Below, in pieces: positions 49,372 through 56,250 of a DNA stretch of 64,000 bases. The position numbers and the translations under genes are program-made. Origin of the DNA: Echinometra lucunter (taxonomy: Eukaryota > Echinodermata > Echinoidea > Camarodonta > Echinometridae); the NCBI GenBank assembly GCA_029962745.1, contig CM057161.1, forward strand, positions 5,048,887 through 5,112,886, in the 5' to 3' direction. The notes under the pieces are model-generated. The model had not been told where the DNA came from, ran no database searches, and saw only the letters and a program-made list of their open reading frames with translations. Position 1 is the stretch's first letter. Each line of letters begins with the position of its first letter.

Positions 49372-52300
49372 CTGTGAGACAAATGAGAGAATAATAGCGT
49401 AGCATGAATCAAAGTTCCCCAGAGCTCTCCTACCATTTTGGAAATTTTGCAAAGGTTGAAAAAATGTCTCCGCCGGGAATCGAACCCGGGCCTTTGGCTA
49501 TGGACGCCAATGCCTTCACCACTAGGCCACGAAAACGGGCCAGTGGTTTCGGCGACTCCAAATTCGCTTAACCGACAGACTGACAAATCTCTATCATTCT
49601 CTCAATTGTCTCACATGTATTTATTTCCATGAGAGTTGCCAAAGCTGTTGTATATGTTACCTGATCACAAATATATACATGTATGTAATTTCATTATATA
49701 TCCCCTCCCACGATACTACCCCTCTTCATATCCATCATTTTGACATCTACATCGCTGTAAAACACGATTAAGTCCAGTTTACATCGGTCTAACAACCTGA
49801 AATGTTTGTTAATGATGTTGCGCAATAGCTTGACACAACACATTTTTTTGTATTTACTTGTATGCAGACATAACATATCCACTCTAGTCCGAAATCATTT
49901 ACACGCAAGACTGCACGATTTTGCAATGCACTATACAAAGGTTTAACAAAGGCAATTATTGCGGTTTCTGCGTGAATGGTGCGGTACTGGAAATTTCGTG
50001 CGAAATTCCCCGTAACGCAATGGGCTCTTGGAAACCATAGAGTTGTGGAAAGCGCGAAAAATTTCGGTATCTTATCTCACGTGGTGTTACATGTTGTATT
50101 TATCAGATTGATGCCAACATTTTGTTTATTCGGTTTAATATGATACCGAAACATCGGTTGCTGTCATTTCCAATTACATTGGGGTCAATTCTACATGCCA
50201 TTGTAAAAGCACGGTAATCGTACCATGGGTATAGGCCTACCGTTGTACATATACTTTTTTTTTTTTTTTTACAAGGGTGGGGGTATGTCGTTGACCTAGG
50301 TTTATAAGGCATGGGGGTGGAATTTGCAGTCCCCGATAGGCCGGGCAACCATATTTAGGCAGCGAGGTGCTAAAATATCATCATTATCTGGGCAGCACTT
50401 TGCTTATATACATCTCCTCTTATATTGATAGATAGCGAAAAACAGTGGGTTTTTCGTATAATGTTCGATCGCTTTGCTCGCGACATTAAGAAATGGAATA
50501 CCTCCTGTCAAAGAGATGGCGGCAGTGAGGAGGCCGAATATAATATTTTCCACTCATCTCGTGAATTTGAATGATGAAATAACACTTTGCGAAAAAAAAA
50601 TAAAAAGTGCATTTTTTTTTCTCAATTGATTCGCTCACTAAACTATTTGGTTGACAATGTGCAAGCTACGTCAGCCTCTACCAGCGCGAAATCGTACGAG
50701 AATATAAGCCTATGTTGCTCTGATATAAATATATATTTAGAACCTCATTGGAAAGTGGTCGTGATAACGTGGTTATACATCGGTAGCTTCAATCCTCTTT
50801 CACTTTCAACGAGAATTATATCAAGATAATCCGCCCCCAAACCATGGCATCTGGTATATCCTTTATCAAAGAAGGAAAATTATTTAAACATAATTATAGA
50901 ATAGACGGCGAATCCGGAAATACTCTCTCTTCTTCCATACAAAGATAAACTACGCACCTTATCTCTTTCTTCTTTCATTTTCTCAGCAAGACTAGAGTAA
51001 TGACTGTAGTCAATCATTCATGACAGCTGAATTGTTTGATGTTCTAACTCAAAACAATTCTACGAATTTATCAGTTTGCACCAAAGTCTGCTTTATAATT
51101 ATAAAGATTTAAGCTCCCTCCAACGATTCTCCCGAGAAAATCCCCAAGACAAAAAGAAATGTATATGCTGGACATGATTTATGAATATTTAATCATATTT
51201 GATGCCCATATATTTTACTTGATCTATATATAAGTTTTAATACGTAAACCAAGGAAAAGTATCACAGCGAACAAAAGGGTGAGATATAATTGTATATTCG
51301 AGAATTCCGAAATACATAAGTCATTTATACCATGAAAAAAACCCTTCAGATCTGAGAAGTGATAACATCTGCACATTCTGCAGTGTATACATTTGCAGTA
51401 GACACAGCCTACAGGCAATACTGAACTTTGAAGTATAGAGAAAAAAAAAGACAGAATATAATTATGTCCTCTGGACCACTGCGAATGTATGAGAGGATCT
51501 GTTGTGAAATTTCAGAAGGATATTGAAAAGACGTCCCAAGATTACTGAATAAATATTGACAAAGTTGTACAGAAATCTAGATATTCGTGCAATAAAATGC
51601 AACGAGATAAATGTCGTTTGATATCATAATTCATTCATATGTTTTCAGATGATTCTACAGACATGAATTTACCCCCCAAAAGTTGATTCCCGAACACGGG
51701 GGAGGGGGAGGGGAAAGGGGGAAGTGGGGGTACTCTCATTCCCAAAATTAACCACTTTTTTTTTTTAAAGCGCATCATTATAGTTTGTGCATGCTTCCCA
51801 CAGCCTGTAAACGTTGTAGACTTTCGTCAAACTCTGATTTAGGATATCATAAATAAGAGAAAAAAATAAAAATAAAATAAAATAAAAAGAAAATTCATTG
51901 CTTAATACAACTATTGAATGATGAAAAGAACAACCGAATGGTACTGAATATAAAAAAAAGCTATGCCAGCTGAACTTGTTGAACTTATAAAGCTATACCG
52001 AGGTATATTTTTACAAAGCACCGGATAGTCAACGCTCCTAATTACTTGCATGTGAATTGGTATCATTTAAATCACATTCATATGCACATACAAAGTACAC
52101 AGGACAAGCTGCTTCTAAAGCTACGTCACTTAAAAACAAGTGATTGTGCCTTCAGTTGTGCTGCTCCAAAACTTTGGAATAAACTGCCCCTGAAAATAAG
52201 AAAAGCCCCATCTGTTACTGTCTTCAAAGTTTTTGTGAAGACCCACCTTTTCTGCAAAAGTTGTTGATTACCGGTAGTTTTTATTATATGTTTAAGCAGC

Positions 52301-52600
52301 TGCATTGTTGGGAGCTCTGTTACATCACAGCGCAGTAGAGTATATGAATTTATCTTATTATTTATCACTGATAAAAAGGAAACCATAAATTGAAAATCAA
52401 AAAAGGTTGGCCTATAACAGGGACAGTGTACACCCAAATCAATGAAATCTTATGAGCTAAGAACACCACAGAGACAGAAGAAAAGTGTCATGTGCATAAG
52501 AACTGCAATAAATTATCGGTTTTCTTACCCTATTCTGCGCCAGCGTCATATCACAGTTTAGGAGAACCAGCATTATCAATACAAATACTAGAAACAGCAT
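32661..52600 (-). CDS. TNF receptor superfamily member, complete five-exon gene
   Basis: Type I membrane receptor, predicted to bind a TNF-family ligand. Coding exons on the minus strand are 52600-52529, 39748-39595, 35612-35487, 34542-34345 and 33223-32661, totalling 1113 bases (370 residues plus TAA). All introns are GT-AG; the first is phase 0, the other three phase 1. Protein order: signal peptide (1-21), CRD1 (29-70), CRD2 (73-111), CRD3 (115-156), Ser/Thr-rich stalk (about 185-290), membrane helix (about 291-317), and a 53-residue tail. The CRD cysteines follow the family spacing (C, about 14, C-x2-C-x2-C, about 9, C, about 7, C). No death domain or clear TRAF motif is seen in the tail. 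The CRDs recall the NGFR/EDAR/TROY group by eye; orthology is not established. Nearest AATAAA on this strand is about 950 bases past the stop. Confidence 0.85.
33224..34344 (-). other. intron 4 of the TNFR-like gene
   Basis: 1.1 kb, GTATTT...TTTCAG. It contains G and C runs (about 33651-33666, 34008, 34036) and three copies of a CCTAAACAAGTA motif at about 33719, 33755 and 33790. No exon-like frame is seen. Confidence 0.6.
34345..34542 (-). CDS. TNFR-like gene, exon 4 (CRD3 and linker)
   Basis: 198 bases, phase 1 at both ends. Acceptor TTTTTAG|GCTAC; donor ACCCAG|GTATTT. Codon 118 is completed as GGC (Gly). Cysteines 128, 131, 134, 145 and 156 with C115 form CRD3, after which about 27 polar residues lead to the stalk. 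N-R-T near the end of the exon is a glycosylation sequon. Its first 88 bases are duplicated in tandem at 34673-34760. Confidence 0.85.
34455..34880. repeat. tandem duplication of the CRD3 exon half plus intron
   Basis: Unit A (34455-34672) and unit B (34673 to about 34880) both run from TGGGT(G/A)CACTCGTACACC through the exon start and acceptor into flanking intron ending GG(A/T)A(C/T)ATTATGA. The exon portion differs at 8 of 88 bases by my count; the intron portion is more diverged, with indels. Unit B starts exactly where unit A ends. Confidence 0.85.
34673..34760 (-). pseudogene. truncated duplicate of the CRD3 exon
   Basis: The acceptor TTTTAG|GC, frame and cysteines (equivalents of C128, C131, C134 and C145) are kept, and changes are both silent and replacing (for example Val to Ala, Pro-Asp to Ser-Glu). 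The copy stops at the codon after VYECT and runs into intron sequence, reaching TAA soon after. It lacks the half containing C156 and has no evident donor. Use as a cryptic exon would truncate the receptor before the membrane helix. Confidence 0.75.
34761..35486 (-). other. intron 3 of the TNFR-like gene (acceptor-distal part)
   Basis: AT-rich. The 138-codon minus-strand frame at 35124-35540 overlaps exon 3 in another frame and has no domain. No other exon is seen. Confidence 0.5.
35487..35612 (-). CDS. TNFR-like gene, exon 3 (CRD2)
   Basis: 126 bases, phase 1 at both ends. Acceptor ATTACAG|ACACC; donor ACCG|GTAAGA. Codon 76 is completed as AAC (Asn). Cysteines 88, 91, 94, 103 and 111 with C73 make CRD2, and C115 starts CRD3. 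Being phase-symmetric, this exon can be skipped or duplicated without a frameshift. A decayed paralogous copy of it lies at 36905-36973. Confidence 0.85.
35750..35917. mobile_element. palindromic MITE with TCTGGGTGCCGTTGCAT ends
   Basis: The ends TCTGGGTGCCGTTGCAT and ATGCAACGGCACCCAGA are perfect inverses, and the arms keep pairing for about 65 bp (GCTATTATCATACTAACTTT against its imperfect inverse). No target duplication is obvious. The plus-strand frame across it is an artefact. Confidence 0.75.
36206..36603. repeat. (AAT)n/(GATAAT)n microsatellite, about 400 bp
   Basis: Almost pure AAT with interspersed GAT and AAC units. All frames remain open and read poly-Ile, Leu/Ser or Met/Ile. These frames are not genes. 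Confidence 0.95.
36604..36895. repeat. LINE-tail-like fragments
   Basis: ATTTATATAGCGCCTTTTC...GCGCATTAAG at about 36608-36652, and a GCGCCTCAGAATAGTTAAC...GATAAAAGCTTTATTTATTTA block at 36848-36893, look like 3' ends of non-LTR elements. This is by recollection of the usual form and is tentative. Confidence 0.35.
36905..36973 (-). pseudogene. fossil copy of the CRD2 exon
   Basis: On the minus strand the sequence encodes RW-SL--CK-C--C--HQL, matching the RWGSLSACKACTMCTRHQL region of exon 3. A 2-base insertion after HQL breaks the frame. The acceptor and first codons are lost by a short deletion, and the second half is absent. Divergence is much greater than in the CRD3 exon copy. Confidence 0.65.
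38660..38812 (+). mobile_element. LINE 3'-end fragment
   Basis: GCATTGTTGGGAGCTCTGTTACA..ACAGCGCAGTA matches the sequence that follows the LINE RT fragment at 52290-52335. Here it continues as CTGCGCTATATAAATGG and an (ATT)n tail. It is an isolated 3' end with no coding sequence before it. Confidence 0.6.
38917..39172 (+). mobile_element. tRNA-derived SINE with (ATT)n tail
   Basis: The head resembles a tRNA with a CAT anticodon loop: GGTATG at the start pairs with CATACC, TGGCTCAAT and GATAGAGC suit the D-arm/A-box, and GGTTCGATCCC is a canonical B-box. The anticodon stem has a mismatch, and the sequence continues into a tRNA-unrelated body (GGACCTTCTACC...CTGGGTAAATAAGGG) ending in seven ATT units, so this is a SINE rather than a tRNA gene. 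Confidence 0.75.
39280..39570 (+). mobile_element. LINE 3'-tail-like fragment
   Basis: A T-rich stretch with TGTTATGTGCATATTG leads to GAATAAATCGAACTTGAACTTGAAC and (ATT)n. This terminal motif is common at the 3' ends of non-LTR retrotransposons (family knowledge). No RT coding is left. It abuts TNFR exon 2. Confidence 0.4.
39595..39748 (-). CDS. TNFR-like gene, exon 2 (CRD1)
   Basis: 154 bases. The acceptor TTTCCCCAG|GCTGTAGCC and donor CCTACCA|GTAAGA are strong. It encodes residues 25-75 plus the first base of codon 76. Cysteines 29, 46, 49, 52, 62 and 70 form a complete cysteine-rich domain; C73 begins the next. N63-A-T is an N-glycosylation sequon. The shift from phase 0 at its start to phase 1 at its end marks the boundary of the CRD-encoding exons. 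Confidence 0.85.
40420..40660. repeat. degenerate TTGGTCTAAT-type minisatellite
   Basis: About ten loosely repeated units of 18-25 bp built on (C/A)(A/T)(T/C)TTGGTCT(A/G)AT, the last ones inverted (GATTAGACGAACTGG). No gene is seen. Confidence 0.7.
41462..41872. mobile_element. piggyBac-type TTAA MITE, copy 2
   Basis: A 411-bp copy of the element at 5003-5410 in the same orientation, flanked by TTAA at 41458-41461 and 41873-41876. The left end CCCATTCGTGACAG is intact; the right end reads CTGTCACGAACGAG, with two changes. The interior is closely similar to copy 1, with a few substitutions and short indels. Confidence 0.75.
42561..42796. mobile_element. possible hAT-like MITE with GC-rich ends
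   Basis: The left end CAGGGGCGGCGCCAGGGT and the right end CCGCCGCCGCCCCCG approximate an inverted pair of the hAT-like type seen elsewhere in the window. The exact right border is ambiguous because of the GCC repeats. Noncoding. Confidence 0.35.
43350..44130. other. noncoding, (CA)/(GT)-rich with a local duplication
   Basis: (GT)n near 43367-43380 and (CA)n near 43452-43500 and 44100-44130. A segment with ATTTCATT..AATATCAGTG(A/T)ATATAAAT and TCCTTCAAA(T/A)T..GGCAATCT occurs twice (about 43530-43790 and 43830-43990), an imperfect duplication of roughly 280 bp. No gene. Confidence 0.4.
44510..44646. mobile_element. TA-flanked short MITE
   Basis: The ends TACATTCTCAGATAAAAAA and TTTTCTGAGAGTGTA are imperfect inverses with terminal TA. 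The interior has GGTTAA/TTAACC motifs pairing with each other. 137 bp, noncoding. Confidence 0.6.
44683..44925. mobile_element. TA-flanked MITE with TACACCCTTAAAGACAAAC end
   Basis: The left end TACACCCTTAAAGACAAAC is imperfectly inverse to the right end GTTTGTTTACAGAGTGTA. The interior is dominated by AATAGATTCTAT and AATCTA(T/A) repeats in both orientations. 243 bp, noncoding. Confidence 0.5.
45230..45435. repeat. GTTCGTTATTCCGAAGG-type repeat cluster
   Basis: About ten copies of a 15-20-bp unit near (G)TTCGT(T/C)(A/T)(A/G)TTCCG(G/A)A appear first in one orientation and, after about 45335, mainly in the other (CGGAATAACGAACCTT). It is a palindromic arrangement of short units with no gene. 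Confidence 0.7.
45669..45708. repeat. (GA)n microsatellite
   Basis: About twenty GA units, followed by purine-rich sequence. Confidence 0.95.
46030..46990. other. purine-rich noncoding stretch with LINE-type tails
   Basis: (GAAAT)n-like tails occur at 46101-46140 and 46868-46890, the second after GAAGATGTAAAAAATAAATG, a form like the end of a non-LTR element. GA-rich tracts fill 46330-46700 and 46905-46960. The minus-strand Ser/Leu-rich frames (46283-46752) are the complement of the GA tracts. Confidence 0.45.
47200..47440. repeat. (ATT)n/(AAT)n microsatellite
   Basis: TGATGA and TACTAC units at 47200-47300 lead into about thirty AAT units at 47352-47432. Poly-Ile frames are artefacts. Confidence 0.9.
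48278..48412. mobile_element. hAT-like MITE, 135 bp
   Basis: The left end CATTGGCGTAGACAGG and the right end CTATCTACGCCCCTG are imperfect inverses. GGGG and CCCC runs lie inside each end. The eight flanking bases agree at 5 of 8 positions. Noncoding. Confidence 0.5.
49025..49190. repeat. direct tandem duplication, 83-bp unit
   Basis: GGGTTCCCCTTACTGATGCC at 49025 recurs, with a C-to-T change, at 49108. Both copies continue with TTTTCAGTCTATCTCAGTC. The unit is about 83 bp and the two copies are nearly identical. Confidence 0.75.
49195..49367. repeat. 12-bp minisatellite followed by (TA)n
   Basis: About nine copies of ACAGACACACAT (49198-49308) followed by about 25 TA units (49316-49367). 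Regular spacing without unique spacers rules out a CRISPR array. The open frames here are artefacts. Confidence 0.95.
49465..49536 (-). tRNA. tRNA-like sequence, CCA anticodon position
   Basis: A complete 72-base cloverleaf can be drawn: a 7-bp acceptor stem (GTTTTCG with CGGAGAC, including two G-U pairs), TG, a 3-bp D-stem GCC/GGC, anticodon stem TTGGC/GCCAA with loop GTCCATA (anticodon CCA, nominally Trp), and T-arm CCGGG-TTCGATT-CCCGG with a canonical B-box. Six Ts follow at once (49464-49459), a Pol III terminator. The body does not look like a standard eukaryotic tRNA-Trp, and such sequences are often tRNA pseudogenes or dispersed tRNA-derived repeats, so function is uncertain. Confidence 0.5.
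52094..52360 (+). pseudogene. 5'-truncated LINE: C-terminus of reverse transcriptase ORF plus 3' UTR
   Basis: The frame ending at 52267 carries AFSCAAPKLWNKLPLKIRK, then FK.FVKTHLF just before the stop. This AFS.AAP.LWN.LP..IR...FK..LKT.LF pattern is the usual C-terminus of CR1/L2/Jockey-type LINE ORF2 (family knowledge). The sequence after the stop (GCATTGTTGGGAGCTCTGTT) is shared with 38660-38812. The catalytic RT part is absent. It lies in intron 1 of the TNFR-like gene, antisense to it. Confidence 0.7.
52529..52600 (-). CDS. TNFR-like gene, exon 1 (signal peptide)
   Basis: Encodes 24 residues: Met, a hydrophobic Leu/Val/Phe/Ile core, and a DMTLA-Q cleavage-like end near residue 21. The ATG at 52600-52598 has A at -3. 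The donor is AGG|GTAAGA and leaves phase 0, which matches the phase-0 start of the next exon nearly 12.8 kb away. Codons upstream in frame lack another ATG before the sequence loses protein character. Confidence 0.8.
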
Positions 52601-52684
52601 AATTTGATGACGACACAGCTTGAAAAGAACCTGGTTTGTATGAGGTTGTTGCAAAAAATCGACGTTTAGATCAGATGAGTTTTA

Positions 52685-52691
52685 CTATATA
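52685..52691 (-). promoter_or_regulatory. TATA-like box upstream of TNFR exon 1
   Basis: TATATAG on the minus strand lies about 85 bases upstream of the ATG, which would give a 5' UTR of roughly 55 bases. It is a position-based guess in AT-rich DNA with no other promoter element identified. Confidence 0.2.
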
Positions 52692-52699
52692 CTAAGCAC

Positions 52700-53227
52700 A
52701 ACGGTGCAAGTCAAAAAAAGGCAGTTAAAAAAGAAGCACTAAACCGTTTGGACAGTTGGAATTGATGAAGTCTTCTGACCAGGCACTTCCGAAGTCTCAC
52801 TACTTTATTGGTCAGTTATTGGAAAAACCCACTTTTAATTGAATAGAAGTCTAAAAGCTACGAGAACTGAGATGCCTGTTTACAATAATGATCCAGGGTC
52901 ACGATGCTTCAATCATACGCCGGGATCATCATTCTGCGCGCTATATTTAGATATACGGGTTTTCCCAGCTAAGTTTCGTGCGCATATACCATTTGCATAA
53001 TTATAATGTCTGGGGAATTTCCAACGTCGAGTTGCTTAATAGTAGTTAATACCGACAGAAACGATATCCCCCCCCCCCTCCTCCTAACCCCCCCCAACAA
53101 CAACAACAACAACAATGAAATGAGAAAAGACATGAAAATGCAATGCGCATGTCCAGTAGAAAGGTCGCTAATGAAGAGACACTATTTTGTGTTACCCCTC
53201 CCCTCCTCTCTCTCCCTCCCTCTCTCC

Positions 53228-53291
<64 letters not shown>

Positions 53292-53740
53292 ACACACACA
53301 AATTCTCCCTATCTTTCTCTCTCTCTCTCTCTCTCCAGCTGAATGACGTCCAACTCTGCTCCGTCTTGTTTCGTCCTCGTAATACGTTATCTGCTGTCGC
53401 GTAGTCTTATATGCAGCTTGGAGCCGATGGATGTGTTTCCCACCCTGGAGGCTCGCAGAAATTAAAATTTAAAAAAGATACAACCTGACATAGGCACATG
53501 TATGAAAATATATTTATTTGGGTGGGTTAATTTCCCATTATCAGTTTCCGGATATGTCACTGCATTGGAGCAATTTTCTTGCAATATAGTTAGGGGCACA
53601 TATAGTTGCCAGAAATTGATCATTCACTAAATGTGTTCAAAGCACGGAATTCGTAGATAATTATAATATTACAATTAGGTTAAAAACAAGCAATTTAGTT
53701 TCGTATTGCATCCAGTATAACTTCTCTTTATTGGTCGGGC
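52700..53740. other. noncoding upstream flank of the TNFR-like gene
   Basis: Probably includes its promoter. It contains a C run near 53069, a short (CAA)n, and (CT)n tracts at 53203-53288 and 53312-53334. Frames through the CT tract are artefacts. Confidence 0.5.
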
Positions 53741-53902
53741 CAGAGCCCTTTATTAGAGAGTTTGGCCAACGGCGCGGTTTCAGTGGGTTGCAACATGGCG
53801 CAGTTTCTCTTGTATTGTGCTTGCCTAACAAAGCATTATGCGCCATGTTGTACCCTACTGTACTGGAGCCGAGTTGGCCAAAATCTGTAATAAAGGGCTC
53901 TG
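53741..53902. mobile_element. palindromic MITE
   Basis: The ends CAGAGCCCTTTATTA and TAATAAAGGGCTCTG are inverse apart from a single-base loop-out. The arms continue to pair through GTTTGGCCAAC/GTTGGCCAAA and CAACATGGCGCA/TGCGCCATGTTG. The inner loop is short. Frames on both strands here are artefacts. Confidence 0.75.
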
Positions 53903-55980
53903 CGTCGGCCAAGCGTCTAACGCCCTCAGTCACGGCAACCATTTCTAGCCTCTATCCCCAAACGCTTGGAATACGGCTGTGATTGCAAGTCTAATTACCA
54001 CGAGTGTCGCCAGAACATTTTGAATGGGGTTAAAGCGAGCGAAAAAATATGTTGCAATATTTATACTTTGTCCGAATGTAAGGTGATTTGCTGGCGACTC
54101 GCGGGTAAAGCGAGCGAGCGAAAAAAAAATATTACTTCGTTGTTAAAATACAAGAGACAGCTGGAGACCCCGCTGGAGACCTTGCTGCTGGAATGTAAGG
54201 GTGCTTGCTGCTCCCAACCAATTTGTTCCTAAATTTACGAGCGAGCGCAGCGAGCGAAAAAAAAAGTGAATTTCTATATTCTGAGAAGTAGAACACGTTC
54301 TAGTGCAGTGTTACTCCATTCTGCATCTGTTAACGTACCTCTTAGGTTTGTTTGTTTGATTGAATCTTATTTCTGCATTCAAATAACATGATACAAATAT
54401 GATTACAGAAAATATGAACACATTTTCAGACATTTACAATTTACGTCTATACAAAGAAGTGTGTATTGGGAAATTAACATTTTGTAATTAAAAATATTTG
54501 TGAACGCAGGAGACCGTCATCATGAATTAATATTGTTTGATGTCGATGGCGGCCTCAAAGAAAAAAAAAGCGACATAGAACTAACAAATTTGAAGAGAAG
54601 CGGTCATGAGCAGGATGAGCGGGGTGCAGTGTAACTGCAAGTATGGTGCGGGTGCACTTATACCTCTTATCATCTTCCGAGGCTTATAGCGAGTATAATG
54701 ATAGGGCTACTTGTCACAAAGCATTATCTTTTTGCAGGGGCGGATCCAGGATTTCTTAGGGGGGGGGCCAAATTTGAAATCATGCGAGTCAAATATTGGC
54801 ACGTAATGCAGTGGCGTATCTGGCATTTGGTCTCGTGGGGGGGGGGGACATTCTGAATTTTTTAGGTCCATACAGAGCATTATAAATGGCTAAAGTTTCT
54901 AAATTCCGAAAGAAAATGTAGATTTGCTCCTATGGTGTCGAGGGGCTCCTTCTTCATGTTTTGTTCGGTAATAGTTTAGTTTCTGTGGGTGTCACCATGC
55001 ATCATTCTGGCAAGGGAAGTAACTTGCACATTAATATTATTGGTAATGTTTTAAAATTTCGTCTAGGATAACTTGCTCCCCGCATCTTCGCAGTAAAATC
55101 ATTGCATCTTTGTGAGTAGAAGTAATAACATATTAGATTAGGACACAAATTATATACAAAATGCGAATTAATTTTCTTTCAAGCAAGTAGTAATTATAGA
55201 AAAAGTATAAGGGGCCTTGTGGCTTGGATATGAAATGCGAGTGAGGGAAGTGAGCCAGCGCTAGCCCGTTTTTGCATACGTCCAATACGAATATATAATG
55301 CTTTAGGACATAATGCATGCAGAGAGAGAGAAGATATTTATGGGCAGTATTACGTGTTGTAATTACTATAATCAAGGCCTGACTATAGTCGTGACTGGTA
55401 TAAGGACAGCAAGCAGGGGCCTATATCCCCGAATCCCAATTTTTTTATTAAGTGGCTGAACGTACGCTCGCATTCGGCTGCGGTCTGACTGCCTATCAGC
55501 TGGATGGCCCTCATTTCCTTCATCTTTCTTTCTATTCCTTTTATCTTTTTCTTTCCTTTTTCCTTATTCCCTTTTCCTTTCTTTTTCTTTTTTTTTTTCA
55601 TTTTATTTCCTTCTTTTTTCTTTGCCCTTTTCCTATTTCTTTCTTATTCCTCAAAGTTTTAAGGGTGGGAGACACAATGGGCTTTATCCCCAAAACTATG
55701 GAAGCCCCCTTTTTTGTATGATAGTTTGTCGGCGAGTTTTTTTTTTTTCCGGTTGAAAAGAGATACTTGAGAAGCGAATTGGGGGGGGGGGGGGTAAAGA
55801 GAGACACCCGAAAATTCCTTTTGTAGCTTTTCAACGAATTTTGGGATAAAAGGAGACACCCGTCAGAAAATTTTTAATGTATCCCCTCGAAATATAAAAT
55901 GGATTGTCGCCCCTGTCCTAACCTGATTATATTATCCCTTATACATATTTCCTTTCTTTCTCCTCTAAAAAGATATTATT
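53903..55980. other. noncoding stretch with two unpaired hAT-like ends
   Basis: CAGGGGCGGATCCAGG at 54735 and CAGTGGCGTATCTGGC at 54809 each precede a G run (about 54761 and 54837). They may be two nested left ends. GCGAGCGA-type repeats occur at 54030-54260, and T/C-rich sequence at 55510-55640. No gene. Confidence 0.45.
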
Positions 55981-55982
55981 AG

Positions 55983-56250
55983 AGGTGTTGTAGTCGAGTG
56001 GTTTATAACACTTGACCGGAGATGTGAAGGTCGTGGGTTCAAAGCCCCCACATGGCACTATTCCTTTGGCAATTAAGACATTAATCCACACTTGCCACTC
56101 TCCACGCAGGTGTCATGTTATAAATTCGAAATAATTTCTTTGCATCTTGTGGACACCGAATCGGTTAGAGCAGGGGTAATATTAAGTGGACCGCTGAGCA
56201 CCTTGCGTGGTGGATATTATGAGCACTATAAAAATATCCAATATGTTACA
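55983..56250 (+). mobile_element. tRNA-derived SINE
   Basis: The head AGGTGTTGTAGTCGAGTGG has a Leu/Ser-tRNA-like A-box (GTCGAGTGG), and GGTTCAAAGCCC gives the B-box. The body then reads TTTGGCAATTAAGAC, TGCCACTCTCCACGC, GCTGAGCACC and AAAAATATCCAAT. The truncated copy at 3781-3975 has the same block order. Confidence 0.7.

Larger units (their letters stand above)
39749..52528 (-). other. intron 1 of the TNFR-like gene, 12.8 kb
   Basis: A long first intron, GTAAGA...TTTCCCCAG. It contains a TTAA MITE, two TA MITEs, GTTCGTTATTCCG-type repeats, microsatellites, a hAT-like MITE, a tRNA-like sequence and a LINE RT remnant, all listed separately. Open frames elsewhere in it (for example 46283-46752 minus and 48065-48658 plus) are low-complexity or repeat-derived. 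The phases of exons 1 and 2 match directly, so no missing exon is required. Confidence 0.6.

Noticed and set aside
49123..49586. Regular 12-bp repeats considered as a CRISPR array or repeat protein
   Set aside because: There are no unique spacers, the genome is eukaryotic, and the frames read a simple minisatellite and (TA)n.
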